A stretch of 64,000 bases of DNA, from contig NC_092569.1 of NCBI RefSeq assembly GCF_037975245.1, forward strand, positions 5,108,501-5,172,500. Direction: 5' to 3'. Source of the stretch: Apostichopus japonicus (taxonomy: Eukaryota > Echinodermata > Holothuroidea > Aspidochirotida > Stichopodidae). This document shows, piece by piece, positions 1 to 10,199 of the stretch. The notes below the pieces were generated by a model, which had not been told where the DNA came from, did no database searches, and was given only the letters and a program-made list of their open reading frames with translations. Position 1 is the stretch's first letter. Each line of letters starts with the position of its first letter. The position numbers and the translations under genes were made by a program.

Positions 1-224
1 TTAGCCGTATTGCACCCTCTGATACATAAAGATATTACCACATCTGGTGTAAAATAAGGTTCAATTGAGTTTATGCTATTTGTTCAATTTAAAAGAATTA
101 GCTCTAACTTTTGTTTCTTGCACACATGAACTTCTACTTATTCTGATATTTATTTGCAGTTAGTTAGTACCTGTTTAGTTGTATCTTGCGGCTAACCCAA
201 TACACATTTTATAACATATCTCAG
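1..224. other. AT-rich edge, nothing recognised
   Basis: AT-rich sequence with no repeat, RNA fold or convincing open frame that I can see. Confidence 0.5.
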
Positions 225-745
225 ATTAGAAACGAAAAGACGGAAATTGATATCGTTTTGTAGTCCGCGATTTGGTCTTTGAACGTACTATATGCCATGT
301 GTGTCCTTCGCAGGGCCTCGCACAACAAAAACCACGTTGTGGCTAATAATAACTCAAGTGCATTGTAGGGGAATCACCGTCTAACTACCCTGGGATATTC
401 CACAAGGTTAAATCGTGAAGATTCACCCTTGATGGAGCTGTAAAGGAAGATTTTGGTGTTTCAAAACTTATAATAACGATTCTTAATATTTAAAAACTGA
501 ATAATAACTATATCAGTATAATTTTCTTCTGTTTCTTCCGTTTTTCTTTCTTTAAGCTTTATAATTTGCCGTTTTTCTCCTTTTGTTCACGATTTCAAAT
601 CGAGGCGACTCTTTGTGTAGCTTATTAATAAAAGCATTAATGTTTTTCTTTAACTAATAAATTCCCGCGTTCGGCCTTTGTTTAGTGGCGACCTGAAGTG
701 AACGATCGCTTTGTGTCGGCTCGACGACTTTCGTTGATTCAAAGT
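225..745. other. CpG-rich patch near left edge
   Basis: By eye this stretch has roughly 30 CpG dinucleotides in about 500 bp, for example around 240-300 and densely at 660-740. The flanking AT-rich DNA is nearly free of CpG. No open frame is recognised. Retained CpG in an otherwise CpG-poor invertebrate sequence suggests an unmethylated regulatory region, an alternative promoter or a conserved noncoding element. That reading is inference. Confidence 0.35.
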
Positions 746-1494
746 ACAGATTGAGAGAAATAAAGCAAATCATTTTTCTTTGTCGTGAATTTTTTTTAGA
801 GAGGCGAGCTTTGTTAGATGGTTATGTACTATTGCAGAATACGAAATTTTGTGAAGTAGGTTAAATTTGACCTTTGAAAATACTTTGTAATGTTTAATCC
901 TATTCTACTTTTACAAACTAAAAGTCCTTTTTTTGCAAGTTTGTTTGGAGGACGGTGGATTAAAAAATTAAAGCCGTTAATTTTTCAAATAATGAAAAAT
1001 GAAGAAAATCCTGATATATCGAAAGAAATGTCTATATAATATTAAATATCTGGTTCTGTAGTCCAAAATTGTTAAATTTTCATAAACTGATCTTAAATTT
1101 CAGGAATTTGTTACAAAGAGAAATACTCGATGGAATTATTCTCCCCTTAAGTAACAAAAGTGAATAGCAGGCATGCATGTAATAAATATAAAATAATAAA
1201 AAACGTAAATGAAAAGTGAGTTGATAACAACCTCGGGGGAACAAAGGAACCACTCATTTCATGATATTATAGTTTTATGTGTTATCACATTATTAGAAAA
1301 TAATTATTTCAAAAAATCATATTGATATGCACACGTTCTTCAACTTTAAAAGCTTTGAAATAAATAATAAAACTGTTTTGGTTTAATTTTCGATTTCGGA
1401 TACGCGTTATGGAAGGTAGATTCATATAAAACATGAACAAGAAAACGCAAATCGCGCACAAAGTAATTTTATAGTATATTTTAATAGTCGTTAA
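746..1494. other. AT-rich, nothing recognised
   Basis: Low-GC DNA with many A and T runs. No inverted repeat, tandem array or credible exon was noticed. Confidence 0.5.
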
Positions 1495-1502
1495 ATATAT
1501 AT

Positions 1503-1553
<51 letters not shown>

Positions 1554-1561
1554 TATATATT
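1495..1561. repeat. AT/AC dinucleotide microsatellite
   Basis: A short (AC)n stretch at about 1503-1512 runs into a long (AT)n tract with one G interruption near 1552. Open frames over it (Tyr-Ile repeats on the minus strand) are artefacts. Confidence 0.95.
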
Positions 1562-1587
1562 ATGAATTTCGAAATGTTTGCAGTTGA

Positions 1588-1880
1588 GTTAGACTGTACA
1601 TCTTTAAATATATCCACAATTATAAGAACACGTGACTCCATCTGAATGTTGTGCAATGCGGGGTTTTTTTTGGGGGTGGGGGGGGGGTAGGTTGGATAAA
1701 TAACTACAAGGAATTGAAAAGAAACATTTCATCATTTGTTAGTAATTCAGTTTATTTTAAGAAATACAATCGATTGTAATATATTAAAAAAAAACAGAGA
1801 CTCGACAGTGTAAATATATTCATGAAATTTATATATCGAGCACGTGACTTCATTTGCATGTTGAGCAGTACTTTTTTGGA
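1588..1880. repeat. Two diverged copies of an E-box-containing segment
   Basis: About 1588-1670 and 1799-1880 align loosely with a spacing of 212 bp. Both contain CACGTGACT (at 1629 and 1841), then a CAT..TG.ATGTTG.GCA block and a T-run. Between them lie a G-rich run (1672-1688) and AT-rich DNA. It looks like an old local duplication. CACGTG is a palindromic bHLH E-box core, but nothing shows that it is used. Confidence 0.5.
1660..1688 (+). other. G-run tract, possible G-quadruplex
   Basis: A GGGG run, eight T, then GGGGGTGGGGGGGGGG. Enough closely spaced G runs are present to fold a quadruplex on the plus strand. Confidence 0.5.
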
Positions 1881-1889
1881 GAGATAGAT

Positions 1890-2490
1890 GTTCCGAACGA
1901 AGAAATACTAAAGAGTAAATTCGTATTGGCTAAATGTAGAATAATAATCCTTATAATAAAGATATGATATGTTTTAATAACAATATTAGTATTGATTTCA
2001 TTTAAAATATCAAACAAAAGTGCACAGATTGCATAAATATCTTACTAATTATAATAACACGTCTAATAATAATTATAATAACACATCATTATAATGAAGT
2101 GGATTCAATTGGATGTGCTGTCAAACATTTGGAGGATTGTTTGAAAAAGGAGAGGCAGGAAAAAAGTAAAATTTTAAAAAGACAATATAACTTTACTAAA
2201 TAATATTTTCTTTATAAAGAATAATAGAAAGAAATTTTAAACTAAAGTTCACTTGGATGCTGGATAGAGTAGTCAAGAGGTTGCATATATTGGTTGCAAG
2301 AGGTTGAATGTATTCCGACAGAAGGTCAAAAGATAAAGAACTAGTACACTTCTACACGAGAGGAAGGGGGTGGGGAAGCAATCACAAGAATAAGGTAATG
2401 GTGGTAATGAATTTGTTTACTGGCAAATATACAAATATATATATCAAATCACGAACGGTCATTTCTCTTATACATGTTTGGGGTTTAGGG
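1890..2490. other. AT-rich, nothing recognised
   Basis: AT-rich DNA. A 63-codon frame at 2308-2499 has no recognisable content. Confidence 0.5.
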
Positions 2491-2494
2491 CTAA

Positions 2495-2535
2495 GTTAAC
2501 CCTACGTTAACCTTAAGTTAACCCTAAGTTAACCC
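2495..2535. repeat. 11-bp telomere-like tandem repeat
   Basis: Nearly four units of GTTAACCCTAA, start to start at 2495, 2506, 2517 and 2528, with single-base differences. The unit contains CCCTAA, the complement of the TTAGGG telomere repeat, and GTTAAC is palindromic. GGGTTTAGGG lies just upstream at 2481-2490 in the opposite sense. This is a small interstitial repeat, not a telomere. Confidence 0.85.
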
Positions 2536-2539
2536 AAAA

Positions 2540-3053
2540 GTCAAATTTGAACCTAGGAGAAAAATCAAACAAGTAGAGAAAGAACGAAAGATACCGCATA
2601 TCACTGATTAAAGCGATAAATATACCCATATCAATGTTAACTTGCAATACGCATACATTGCATCTAACTTGATATTATATCATGTGTAACATTCTTTGTC
2701 ATTATTCTTCCACTGAAAGGAGTTTAATATGTTGCGGGGAAGTTAGCGGTGGGGGAGCTGGGGTGGGAGTGGGAAGGGTGGTGTAGAGAACAGAGTTCCT
2801 GCAGTTTCAATGTGCATTCCACGGGACTATATCGGTGAATGACATGCATGAGTATTTCCTGCTCCAACGGTTATAGGTTTTGTCCATTTTTGTGTTGTCC
2901 CTATAGAAGCTCAATTACGATTTCACAATCGAAATAGTTTTTTTCTCGTGCTCTTTGTGTCATGTTTTAGTTATTCTTACTCAATATTTGTTATTTTCTG
3001 GCTAACCGATGAAACGAAAACGAAAGCTTTAAACTTTTAAGCCGGAAATTCAT
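2540..3053. other. Mixed low-complexity DNA
   Basis: Contains a short G-rich stretch (about 2736-2785). Otherwise nothing recognised. Confidence 0.4.
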
Positions 3054-3227
<174 letters not shown>

Positions 3228-3305
3228 GCCTATGCAATATTTTAGAATTGAAGATGATTATGCCACAGGACGTGCACGTTGCAAGCTAGAGTAGGTGAGA
3301 ATACA

Positions 3306-3401
3306 ATGGACAGCTATTTAAAGCACTCAATATTTTTCGACGAAAACGATTTTGTACATACTTTTGAGCCAAAAATGAAGAACTATTATACAGCAAAAAA
3401 A
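3306..3401 (+). other. Weak candidate coding segment (ATG to donor-like GTATGT)
   Basis: An ATG in a favourable context (ACAATGG) at 3306 opens 32 codons with mixed composition, starting MDSYLKHSIFF, up to a donor-like GTATGT at 3402. Past that point the frame runs into a GA repeat (3426-3465). I do not recognise the peptide and see no upstream promoter signal. Chance is the simplest explanation. Confidence 0.12.
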
Positions 3402-3425
3402 TGTATGTCACTTGTTCTGTATTTA

Positions 3426-3475
3426 AGAGAGAGAGAGAGAGGTGGAGAGAGGTGGAGAGAGAAGGGGGGGGGGAT
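3426..3475 (+). repeat. GA-rich tract ending in a G run
   Basis: (GA)n followed by GGTGGAGAGA duplicated and a run of nine G. Simple purine tract. Confidence 0.85.
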
Positions 3476-3544
3476 GATGGGGGTGGACTGTGCAGAGAAG
3501 GGGTTAACATACATATTGTAAACAGTCATTCGATCGCTGTATAT

Positions 3545-4350
3545 GGGGGGCTGTGGACCCTATTCTGGATAATTTGAGATTGGCAGATTAGAGACAAGGA
3601 TGTCGATGGTCGTCTGCAGTCGGGACCGTACATATGAATATATATATTAGGTACGCCCAAACCGTTACAAACATACATTGTCCCTACCACGCCTGACCCA
3701 CGTGGTTACAATACAAAAATTTCAGCCCAGATGAATATATATATATATAAGGGTTAGTCCATCATTTAAGCAGATGGTTTTTAATTTTGAGGGTCTGAAA
3801 TCTTATTATCCATAATTTTTCTAAATACAAAGCTTCATTTCAGGCTTTATTTTTTAGCATGACAGTGTCTTATGGTAACAAATAAACAAATATATTCGAC
3901 TAACGGCCGGATGCAAACGTAATTATACCTCCTAAAAATTATAGTGGCTGTTTAATTGATGTACGTGTGGATGTTTACGACACTAATAACGGTACGCAAG
4001 AGGTTGTGATGCTGAGATCGTAACCTAAATGAGGGCAGTCTTCTTACTGCATATTGGCCACAATATAGCCGTTGTTAGAGATATACGGCTCTCTGCAGGG
4101 GCAAACTGACACAGCGTAAAACAGAAAAGACAGAGTAAAAGGTTCATTAATATAAAGTGAGCATAATTTGTGTATCCATTTGATGGTAAATCAAACCGTA
4201 AATTTTGCAAGCTGTTTTAATTTTTTTTTACCGCTTTCTTGTAAGAGGTAGGACGGGGAGATGATATGGGTGGTCGGTCAGTGCCTTTGTGTCGTACAGT
4301 GCGGTACGTGAGTAATACAACACAGTATATGCAAAAGTATATATCAAATA
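3545..4350. other. No gene recognised
   Basis: AT-rich DNA with small AT tracts near 3633 and 3734-3749. No feature can be supported. Confidence 0.45.
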
Positions 4351-4358
4351 GGCGTACA

Positions 4359-4372
4359 CCCCCCCCCCCCCC
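4359..4372 (+). repeat. Poly-C run
   Basis: Fourteen consecutive C. A second C run lies at about 4976-4988. Confidence 0.95.
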
Positions 4373-5063
4373 AAGAGTGTGCAGGACAGAGAGTGTAGGA
4401 CAGTGCTATCTCGGAAACATCTATATAATAAATAATGTATATAATATCAGAAATTGAAACTTTGTGTTTTTAAAGTTTTTAAACGAAATAGATGACTCTG
4501 TTCATGTTCTGGGACTTTCTAAGCGTGATGTTTAGTTTTTACATCAAACCGTGAATCATGAGTTAAACTGTAAAGGTATGAAACCCTTCATAAGGTGGTC
4601 TAGAGTCTTTCGCAGTGACGGATTCAAGAGGCAACCCTCGCCCCTATCCCCACCAACACCCTATTAAACAGCGTGAAGGTACTAGTATTTTGTTCACTTA
4701 ACTGATTAAATTCGCCTGTTTGTTTTCTGAGAATACGATGGAGTTCTTTGAATACTGCTAGATAAAGTTACAACAAATTGGTATCGAAATCGATCACTTT
4801 CGGTACTAAATATGAAAACGTGCGTTACATCAGGTACTGAATAAGATGCATCATAATAGCAGTATACGTCTAAATCCTGCTTATGTGCACAGACCTTTCT
4901 CAAATGGGAGGGGAAAACTTCTTCGAAACGCCACCCCTTGTCCAAGATGGTTGATGTCGTCCAACACCTGCGCCCTCCCCCCCCCCCGACTCTTTTAGGA
5001 TACTACTAAATACGCCAATGAATTACTGTCGTTACCTGTGATTTCCGTTGTTCAATTTTGCAG

Positions 5064-5120
5064 GTGATTTCTGAAGAGCGCCATCTGCAGCGGTTGTTGC
5101 TTTGTTGTGCTGATGTGTAG
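5064..5120 (+). other. Weak candidate terminal exon after AG acceptor
   Basis: A pyrimidine-leaning stretch ends in CAATTTTGCAG at 5053-5063. The following 18 codons (VISEERHLQRLLLCCADV) are open and end at TAG 5118-5120. The peptide is unrecognised and short. The same bases contain the CTCF-like word listed separately, so the conserved look may be regulatory, or chance. Confidence 0.15.
5078..5087 (-). promoter_or_regulatory. CTCF-core-like word
   Basis: Read on the minus strand this is CAGATGGCGC, a full match to the short bilaterian CTCF core YAGRKGGCGC. Related words lie at 5777-5786 (CAGGGGGCGG, last base off) and 55503-55512 (TAGAGGGCGC, full match), all on the minus strand. A ten-base degenerate word is expected by chance a few times in 64 kb, so this is only a candidate. 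Confidence 0.2.
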
Positions 5121-6235
5121 TTCTATTTGGATTGCTAGTTCAGTTCTTTTTCACCTGCAAAGCAGATTAATAAATAGCACAAGAGAAACACTATGACAAA
5201 TCGAATATCATGTATGTTACACATTTAGATTTTATTTAGATTTAGATTCATAACGGTTTGTTAAAATATAAAGAGAAGACATTGGCCTTTGTTTAATTGT
5301 AACTGCGTCAATAAAAACGATCCATGGCAATCTTAAGATTAGCAAACATTAGAAAGTGATGTAATGAAATGACTGATAAACATTCTAATTTAAACTACAT
5401 CGCGAACAGTCTATTACTATATTATCGGCTATATTAATACTTCAACTTAGAGTACAAACAAACATCATAATATGCAAGTCAACAGCAGGATTACACGGCC
5501 TCGTTTGCTTTGCGAGTTTGACTTCATTTTAATCTTTAATTCTAAATCCACGGGTAAATAAAACCCGGACAATCCACCTCTTATGGACATATTTGAAATC
5601 TACGAAACGATTGGATGGTAACTTTTCTTTTGAAATATCGCCATCTTTTCAGTAATAACATATAATCCCGCACAGCGCCATCACTTTTTTGCTATGACCC
5701 GTAGCCCCGATTGTATAACGGCATTTCATCTGAGAGCTGTGCGTACAAGGATTTGTGATTTATATGTATGTATTTACCGCCCCCTGTAGGGATTAGTAGA
5801 AAACAACTTGACTAAGAGCATAGGGAGGAAATAAGCAGCAAGGGAAATCGGTGTGCCGTCTGAGTGCGATCAACCAAAGCCAAACCGACTCATTTATGGC
5901 AATAATACTTGACTTACATTACTTCCAGGATTTCTAAGACAGATAGGCTCGAAGAATATTAGCAAAGCAATTGATAACAACTTCAGTCGCTGTGAGCTGT
6001 CAAAATGAGAGCATATACAACTGAAGTAATGTGTAATTAATCGCAAACTCGAATTTCGAATGTCTTTTAAAAGGAAACCCCTATGTACAATCATCCAAAT
6101 TTTCATTGTGCTGAATACCTCAACTAGGCTGCAGCGTGAAAAACTCTCTAATCGAAGCTAATCAGTCGATAACTTCCGTGATAAAATATTGATACAAAAC
6201 GCACTTTAAGTTAATAACATTCCATGTCCTTTCAG
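5121..6235. other. No gene recognised
   Basis: AT-rich with slightly raised CpG around 5480-5900. No repeats or folds noted beyond the CTCF-like word at 5777. Confidence 0.4.
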
Positions 6236-6304
6236 AGACAAGTCAAGCATGGTCCATTATCCCAACATTACTGACGACTCGAGTGTTCACTCTAGCATTA
6301 TCCT
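6236..6304 (+). CDS. Candidate 69-nt internal exon
   Basis: The segment sits between an acceptor-like TGTCCTTTCAG (ending 6235) and a donor-like GTAAGTAATC (from 6305), both close to consensus. One frame is open throughout and reads DKSSMVHYPNITDD followed by SSVHSSIIL. The length is 23 codons' worth, so the phase is preserved. It also contains an ATG at 6249 in a favourable context (AAGCATGG), so it could hold a start codon. I do not recognise the peptide and no partner exon can be joined to it with confidence. It could be an exon of a gene whose other exons are elsewhere, a cryptic exon, or chance. Confidence 0.3.
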
Positions 6305-6984
6305 GTAAGTAATCATCATCAAATAAGAATGTTACTGAAAATGCAAATTTCATGACAGGCCTGCTATAAATGGCGCAAGCATTTGCCTGTCTGAGTACTT
6401 TTTCTTCCGGTTCAATAGCTATTAGCAGTAACCTAAATATGCAACAACAAATATACTGAGTTCTGATGATAATATAACCAATAACGACAGATAATAATTA
6501 ACACGAAAGTACTGTGTCTATTCTGTACTTGTACAATAACCAAAGTCACTTTCCTTCTTGATCAAGTTTCGAACAAAAATAACAGGGTTTTTGGCAATTT
6601 GAGTTCTTTTGTCTTAATGAAAGGATCATGAAAAGGTGTGTGCATGAAGTTTATTGATTGAACATAGATTAATCTGTGATTGAATCGTTACAGCGCCCTC
6701 ATTTTAACAAGTAGCAGACGACACCATCCTGATACCAAAATTTCAACCCTTCTCGAATTTCGATGTAGGCTAGGTCATACAGGCAGCTGTCAGCTAATCC
6801 TACATAAGAATACGCAGATAAAGGTTTTTACATCAAGAAATGAACGACTTTCACTGACATCTGTTGCAGAGTACCTGATGCATATGTAAACGTTAGACTG
6901 GTCTTGATACGTTTATGTCTATATCAATGATAACCATCCGTTTTCCTTTCATATTTCCAAGTTCATTTGGACGAAAGACATCAT

Positions 6985-7330
6985 GAGCAAGTTAGGCCCT
7001 CAGCCATTATGATTAATTCTTTGCCTAGGTTAGGCACTATACTAAGGCCTATGTTAGGCTAGTCATGAAATGTTAATATGTATCCAGCCTAACTCCCACC
7101 AGGCTACAGATTGAAAGGCGCATTGGAATCCATATATTCTCTATCTAACAGTAACAGCAAGTGACATTTGGGTTATTATGATGTAACCTAATGGCCGAAG
7201 TTGTGGGGCTAACCTAAAGCCAAATGCATAGCCTAGGTAATGTAAATAAGCCTAGCCTTACAAAGTTGCAGTTTATTCTTCACATGAGGCCCTAGGCCTA
7301 AGTCCAACTATAACATTAATGCCAGGCATT
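6985..7330. other. Stretch dense in AGGCCT/CCTAGG words
   Basis: About 350 bp crowded with TAGGC, GCCTA, CCTAGG and AGGCCT words on both strands, and a weaker echo at 15320-15360. No unit length repeats, so this is compositional bias or a very old degenerate repeat, not a tandem array. Confidence 0.4.
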
Positions 7331-7821
7331 ACGTTAGAGGGGAAAAGTGCAACATATGCACTTGGTCAGTACTCAGTAGTGAACCCCAGCAGTAACAAGT
7401 GGTAAAGTTGAATGTACAACACCATCAAGATTGCTACTTTGTCATCTTCAAACTTGGTATTGACTGGCCAAAGTTTGGTCAAACTGAGGGATTTGTGGTT
7501 ATAGGCCCTATACCTTTATAGGTAGGCACATGTTGTCACTGAAAGGTTTTAACTTGTTCAAGATTTTTGGCAACCTCAAGAATAAGACTAGAGTTCAAAG
7601 TTTAGCTCTAACTGTAGTGTTAGGTCTAGTAGATAATTGACATTCCTAGTCTGGCAGTGTGTCATTAGTATACAAGTTAGGGCTAAGTCAGCAGACAACA
7701 CCTGGTACAGTGTAAGTTCCTTTGAACCCTATTGTGTGTGATAACCAAATTTGGGATAAAAACTGATACTTTGTAACTGTAGACCCTAGAATGGTCAGGT
7801 GTGATATGACGCATATTAGAA
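7331..7821. other. No feature recognised
   Basis: Ordinary AT-rich DNA up to the insertion site of the inverted-repeat element. Confidence 0.4.
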
Positions 7822-7824
7822 TTA

Positions 7825-8287
7825 GGGTGCTTTTACACTAGATTCGGATCAGATCCCCTGATGTTATCGGATGATCATCTCTCCATGTGGTAAACTTATG
7901 CATTGATCCGGACACATTTACACATTGAGTCGTACTCTGATCCAGCCCGGCTATTCACCGGATGTTGGTAAAAACTTAGATTGGAATTGCGTCATGCGCA
8001 GTTGCAGATCGCATTGTACGTATACCCTAAAACTTTAGTTGTCATGGTTGCATAACTTTAGGGTGACAATATTACGATATGCACACATTTAATGTAATGA
8101 AGTCACCGGATATATTGGGTCACTGTAGATGCAGGAGTGTTTACATTGCAAAATTGATCTTGTCGTCCGGATCAAAATAGGAGGATCAGATCCGGATCTG
8201 AACTGCATTTACACTACAGCCAAGATCTCGACGTCGAGATCAGCTCCCGACGTTGAGACCTGATCCGGATCTAGTGTAAAAGCACCC
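7825..8287. mobile_element. 463-bp inverted-repeat DNA element (MITE), TTA target duplication
   Basis: The left end GGGTGCTTTTACACTAGAT and the right end (complement of ATCTAGTGTAAAAGCACCC) form a near-perfect terminal inverted repeat of about 28 bp. It is flanked by TTA at 7822-7824 and 8288-8290. Inside the right end lie further palindromes (GATCTCGACGTCGAGATC at 8223-8240) and repeated GATCCGGATC-like words at both ends. There is no open frame for a transposase, so this is a non-autonomous element. A 3-bp TWA duplication with GG-starting ends fits PIF/Harbinger-type MITEs. Family assignment is inference. Confidence 0.9.
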
Positions 8288-8290
8288 TTA

Positions 8291-9778
8291 GAACAGGCAA
8301 TGTTTATTCATTGTCAAAGGGTTTCTTCAAATTGTTTTATATAGAACTCCAGCAAGGTGCTACTGGCATGCCATCTGTCAGTTTAGTGGTAATCCCTGGT
8401 AAAAACTTTGCCACAATTCCTTGCATATAGTGTAGCTAAGGATGTCATACCCTAGATTCATACAGCTGGGAAAAAAACATGAAATTCAAGACCAATTGGC
8501 CATTTTTGAATACATTAAAATGATGAAGGCATATATACTTATGAGATTTATTATACATCGCTGAAGAAAATCTGAAATTGGCTGTTTTGCAATCTGCAGG
8601 TATCATAGAAAGAACTTGTGGTGTGTAGTTACCTATGACCAGAATCCTCAGTTTTATTTGTACATCTGCCTTCAGAGAACTTTCTTCCTGTCATACAATG
8701 ACAGTAATAGTGTACATTTGCCCTTCCTAACTGTACATGCCTGGATAAATGAAACCATCATACCATAGTCCCATCTAGAATGCATTACTCACCCGTTTTG
8801 AATAACAAGTCACGTTTGGCATTCTTTATTTACAGTACTATTATTTATCACATTATTACTATCATCATATCCAGACATAATTAATTTTACTTCTGAAATA
8901 GATACAGTACCTGCATTTTTTGTAACACTTGCATAGCTTGATTAGTTCCTTTGGAACTGAACTGTTTGTTTATCAATTTTGCTGAGAAAACCGGGTAATA
9001 GTACACTCTTAGAAGTGTTTACATTTGAATTCATTCTGTTTTAACTTTAGTTGATAGAGTTGGTTTTGTATATAAAACCTTTTTGTATGGAATTCAACCC
9101 TAAAATCCCATAGCAATGTAGTTCAGAAGGTTGACCAGTTTCATTTCAAGTTAGGTTTTATCTTCTTTTTAAGTTTTCCTATTTTCAAATTTTCCCATGT
9201 GCTCTTTACAAGTGGTTAACACTAACATGAAGTAGTTCGGGGGCAAGGAAAAGCTGAAATCCAAATTAATTTCTCATTTTGTGAAACCAAAAATAGGATG
9301 TTATACTTTGAGTTATTCCTGGTAAGTTTGTTGAAACTGTTCGTAACCAAACTCTAAGTTGCTTTAAGCTTATAGCTTAAGCTTATAGACCACAAAACTG
9401 CCCCCAAACGTTGCAGTTTCCCAACTTTTGAGGGAAAGTGTGCCACCTGTGTAGAAGGTTATGATAGGATAATAGTAAGCAGATAATGTTGTGCTTGCTT
9501 ATAGAACAGTATTCAAACAATGAGTCTAGCTCAGTGGAATGACTGAATGATTGATTGTCAGTGCAGACACTGATGAAGACCCCCTATCAAGGTAGTAGAT
9601 AAACTGAAGGCTCTAAAGTGCACGGCATTAGGCACTGTATATCCTCAAAAATAACATTAAAAAAAAAATTTAAGAGGCAGGTTTGTTTACTTAATGTTAC
9701 ATAATTTCAAAATTGAAGTGACTTGAACTTTTTTTAAAGTGTTTCTCCTTATAAAAATAACACAGTGACTGTCTCGAG
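8291..9778. other. No gene recognised
   Basis: AT-rich DNA. I found no repeat pair, fold or exon that I would defend. Confidence 0.4.
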
Positions 9779-9798
9779 TCGAGTATTTTTATACTCGA
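9779..9798. other. Perfect 8-bp hairpin, T4 loop
   Basis: TCGAGTAT, four T, ATACTCGA, preceded by a second CTCGAG at 9773-9778. A symmetric palindrome of unknown role, 80 bp upstream of the candidate terminal exon. Confidence 0.7.
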
Positions 9799-9862
9799 GT
9801 CCTAAAAAAATGTCTTCACTAGACCTAAAGAAAAAACTATGCATATTTTTTACTCTTATAAG

Positions 9863-10062
9863 GGAAAATATTTAATCGAATTGTATCTCTGAGCAAAGAA
9901 CTTTTCCGTCACAGAGCCTCCAAATGGACTATTCAGTATAAACGTAAATTTCCTACTCTGAAATATTACAATGGTTACATTGAAAGACATGAACAACTTT
10001 CATCCAAATTATTTCCTTCTTTTATGTTTAGACTGCAAAGTGTTGCTTCTCTGCTAAAGTAG
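9863..10062 (+). CDS. Candidate 3' terminal exon or coding relic, 65 codons plus stop
   Basis: A pyrimidine-rich acceptor-like stretch (TTTTTTACTCTTATAAG, ending 9862) is followed by a frame open to TAG at 10060-10062. The peptide begins KIFNRIVSLSKELFRHRASK and ends FRLQSVASLLK. It is rich in K, R, Y and F and has no low-complexity run, unlike most frames in the window. AATAAA signals lie at 10166-10171, 10188-10193 and 10192-10197, about 100 bp past the stop. There is no ATG at its start, so it would need an upstream exon, or it is the tail of a decayed element ORF. I do not recognise the family. Confidence 0.3.
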
Positions 10063-10165
10063 CCGCCACGCTTTTGTATAATCTGATTTACAATATCTAT
10101 ACTAAAAAATTGATGAGACAATTTCTTGAAAATCAAAGAAGTTGAATTAGAAATTGATTACAACT

Positions 10166-10197
10166 AATAAAGGTCAGAGTTAGAAAAAATAAATAAA
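10166..10197 (+). terminator. Cluster of AATAAA polyadenylation hexamers
   Basis: Three overlapping or nearby AATAAA words follow the candidate terminal exon at 9863-10062. They are common by chance in AT-rich DNA and gain weight only from that position. Confidence 0.25.
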
Positions 10198-10199
10198 GG

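Noticed and set aside
2495-2535. Chromosome end
   Set aside because: Only four degenerate 11-bp units, embedded in ordinary sequence on both sides.
4706-4945. Protein-like 79-codon minus-strand frame
   Set aside because: It starts with TTG, not ATG, has no splice or promoter support, and I recognise no family.
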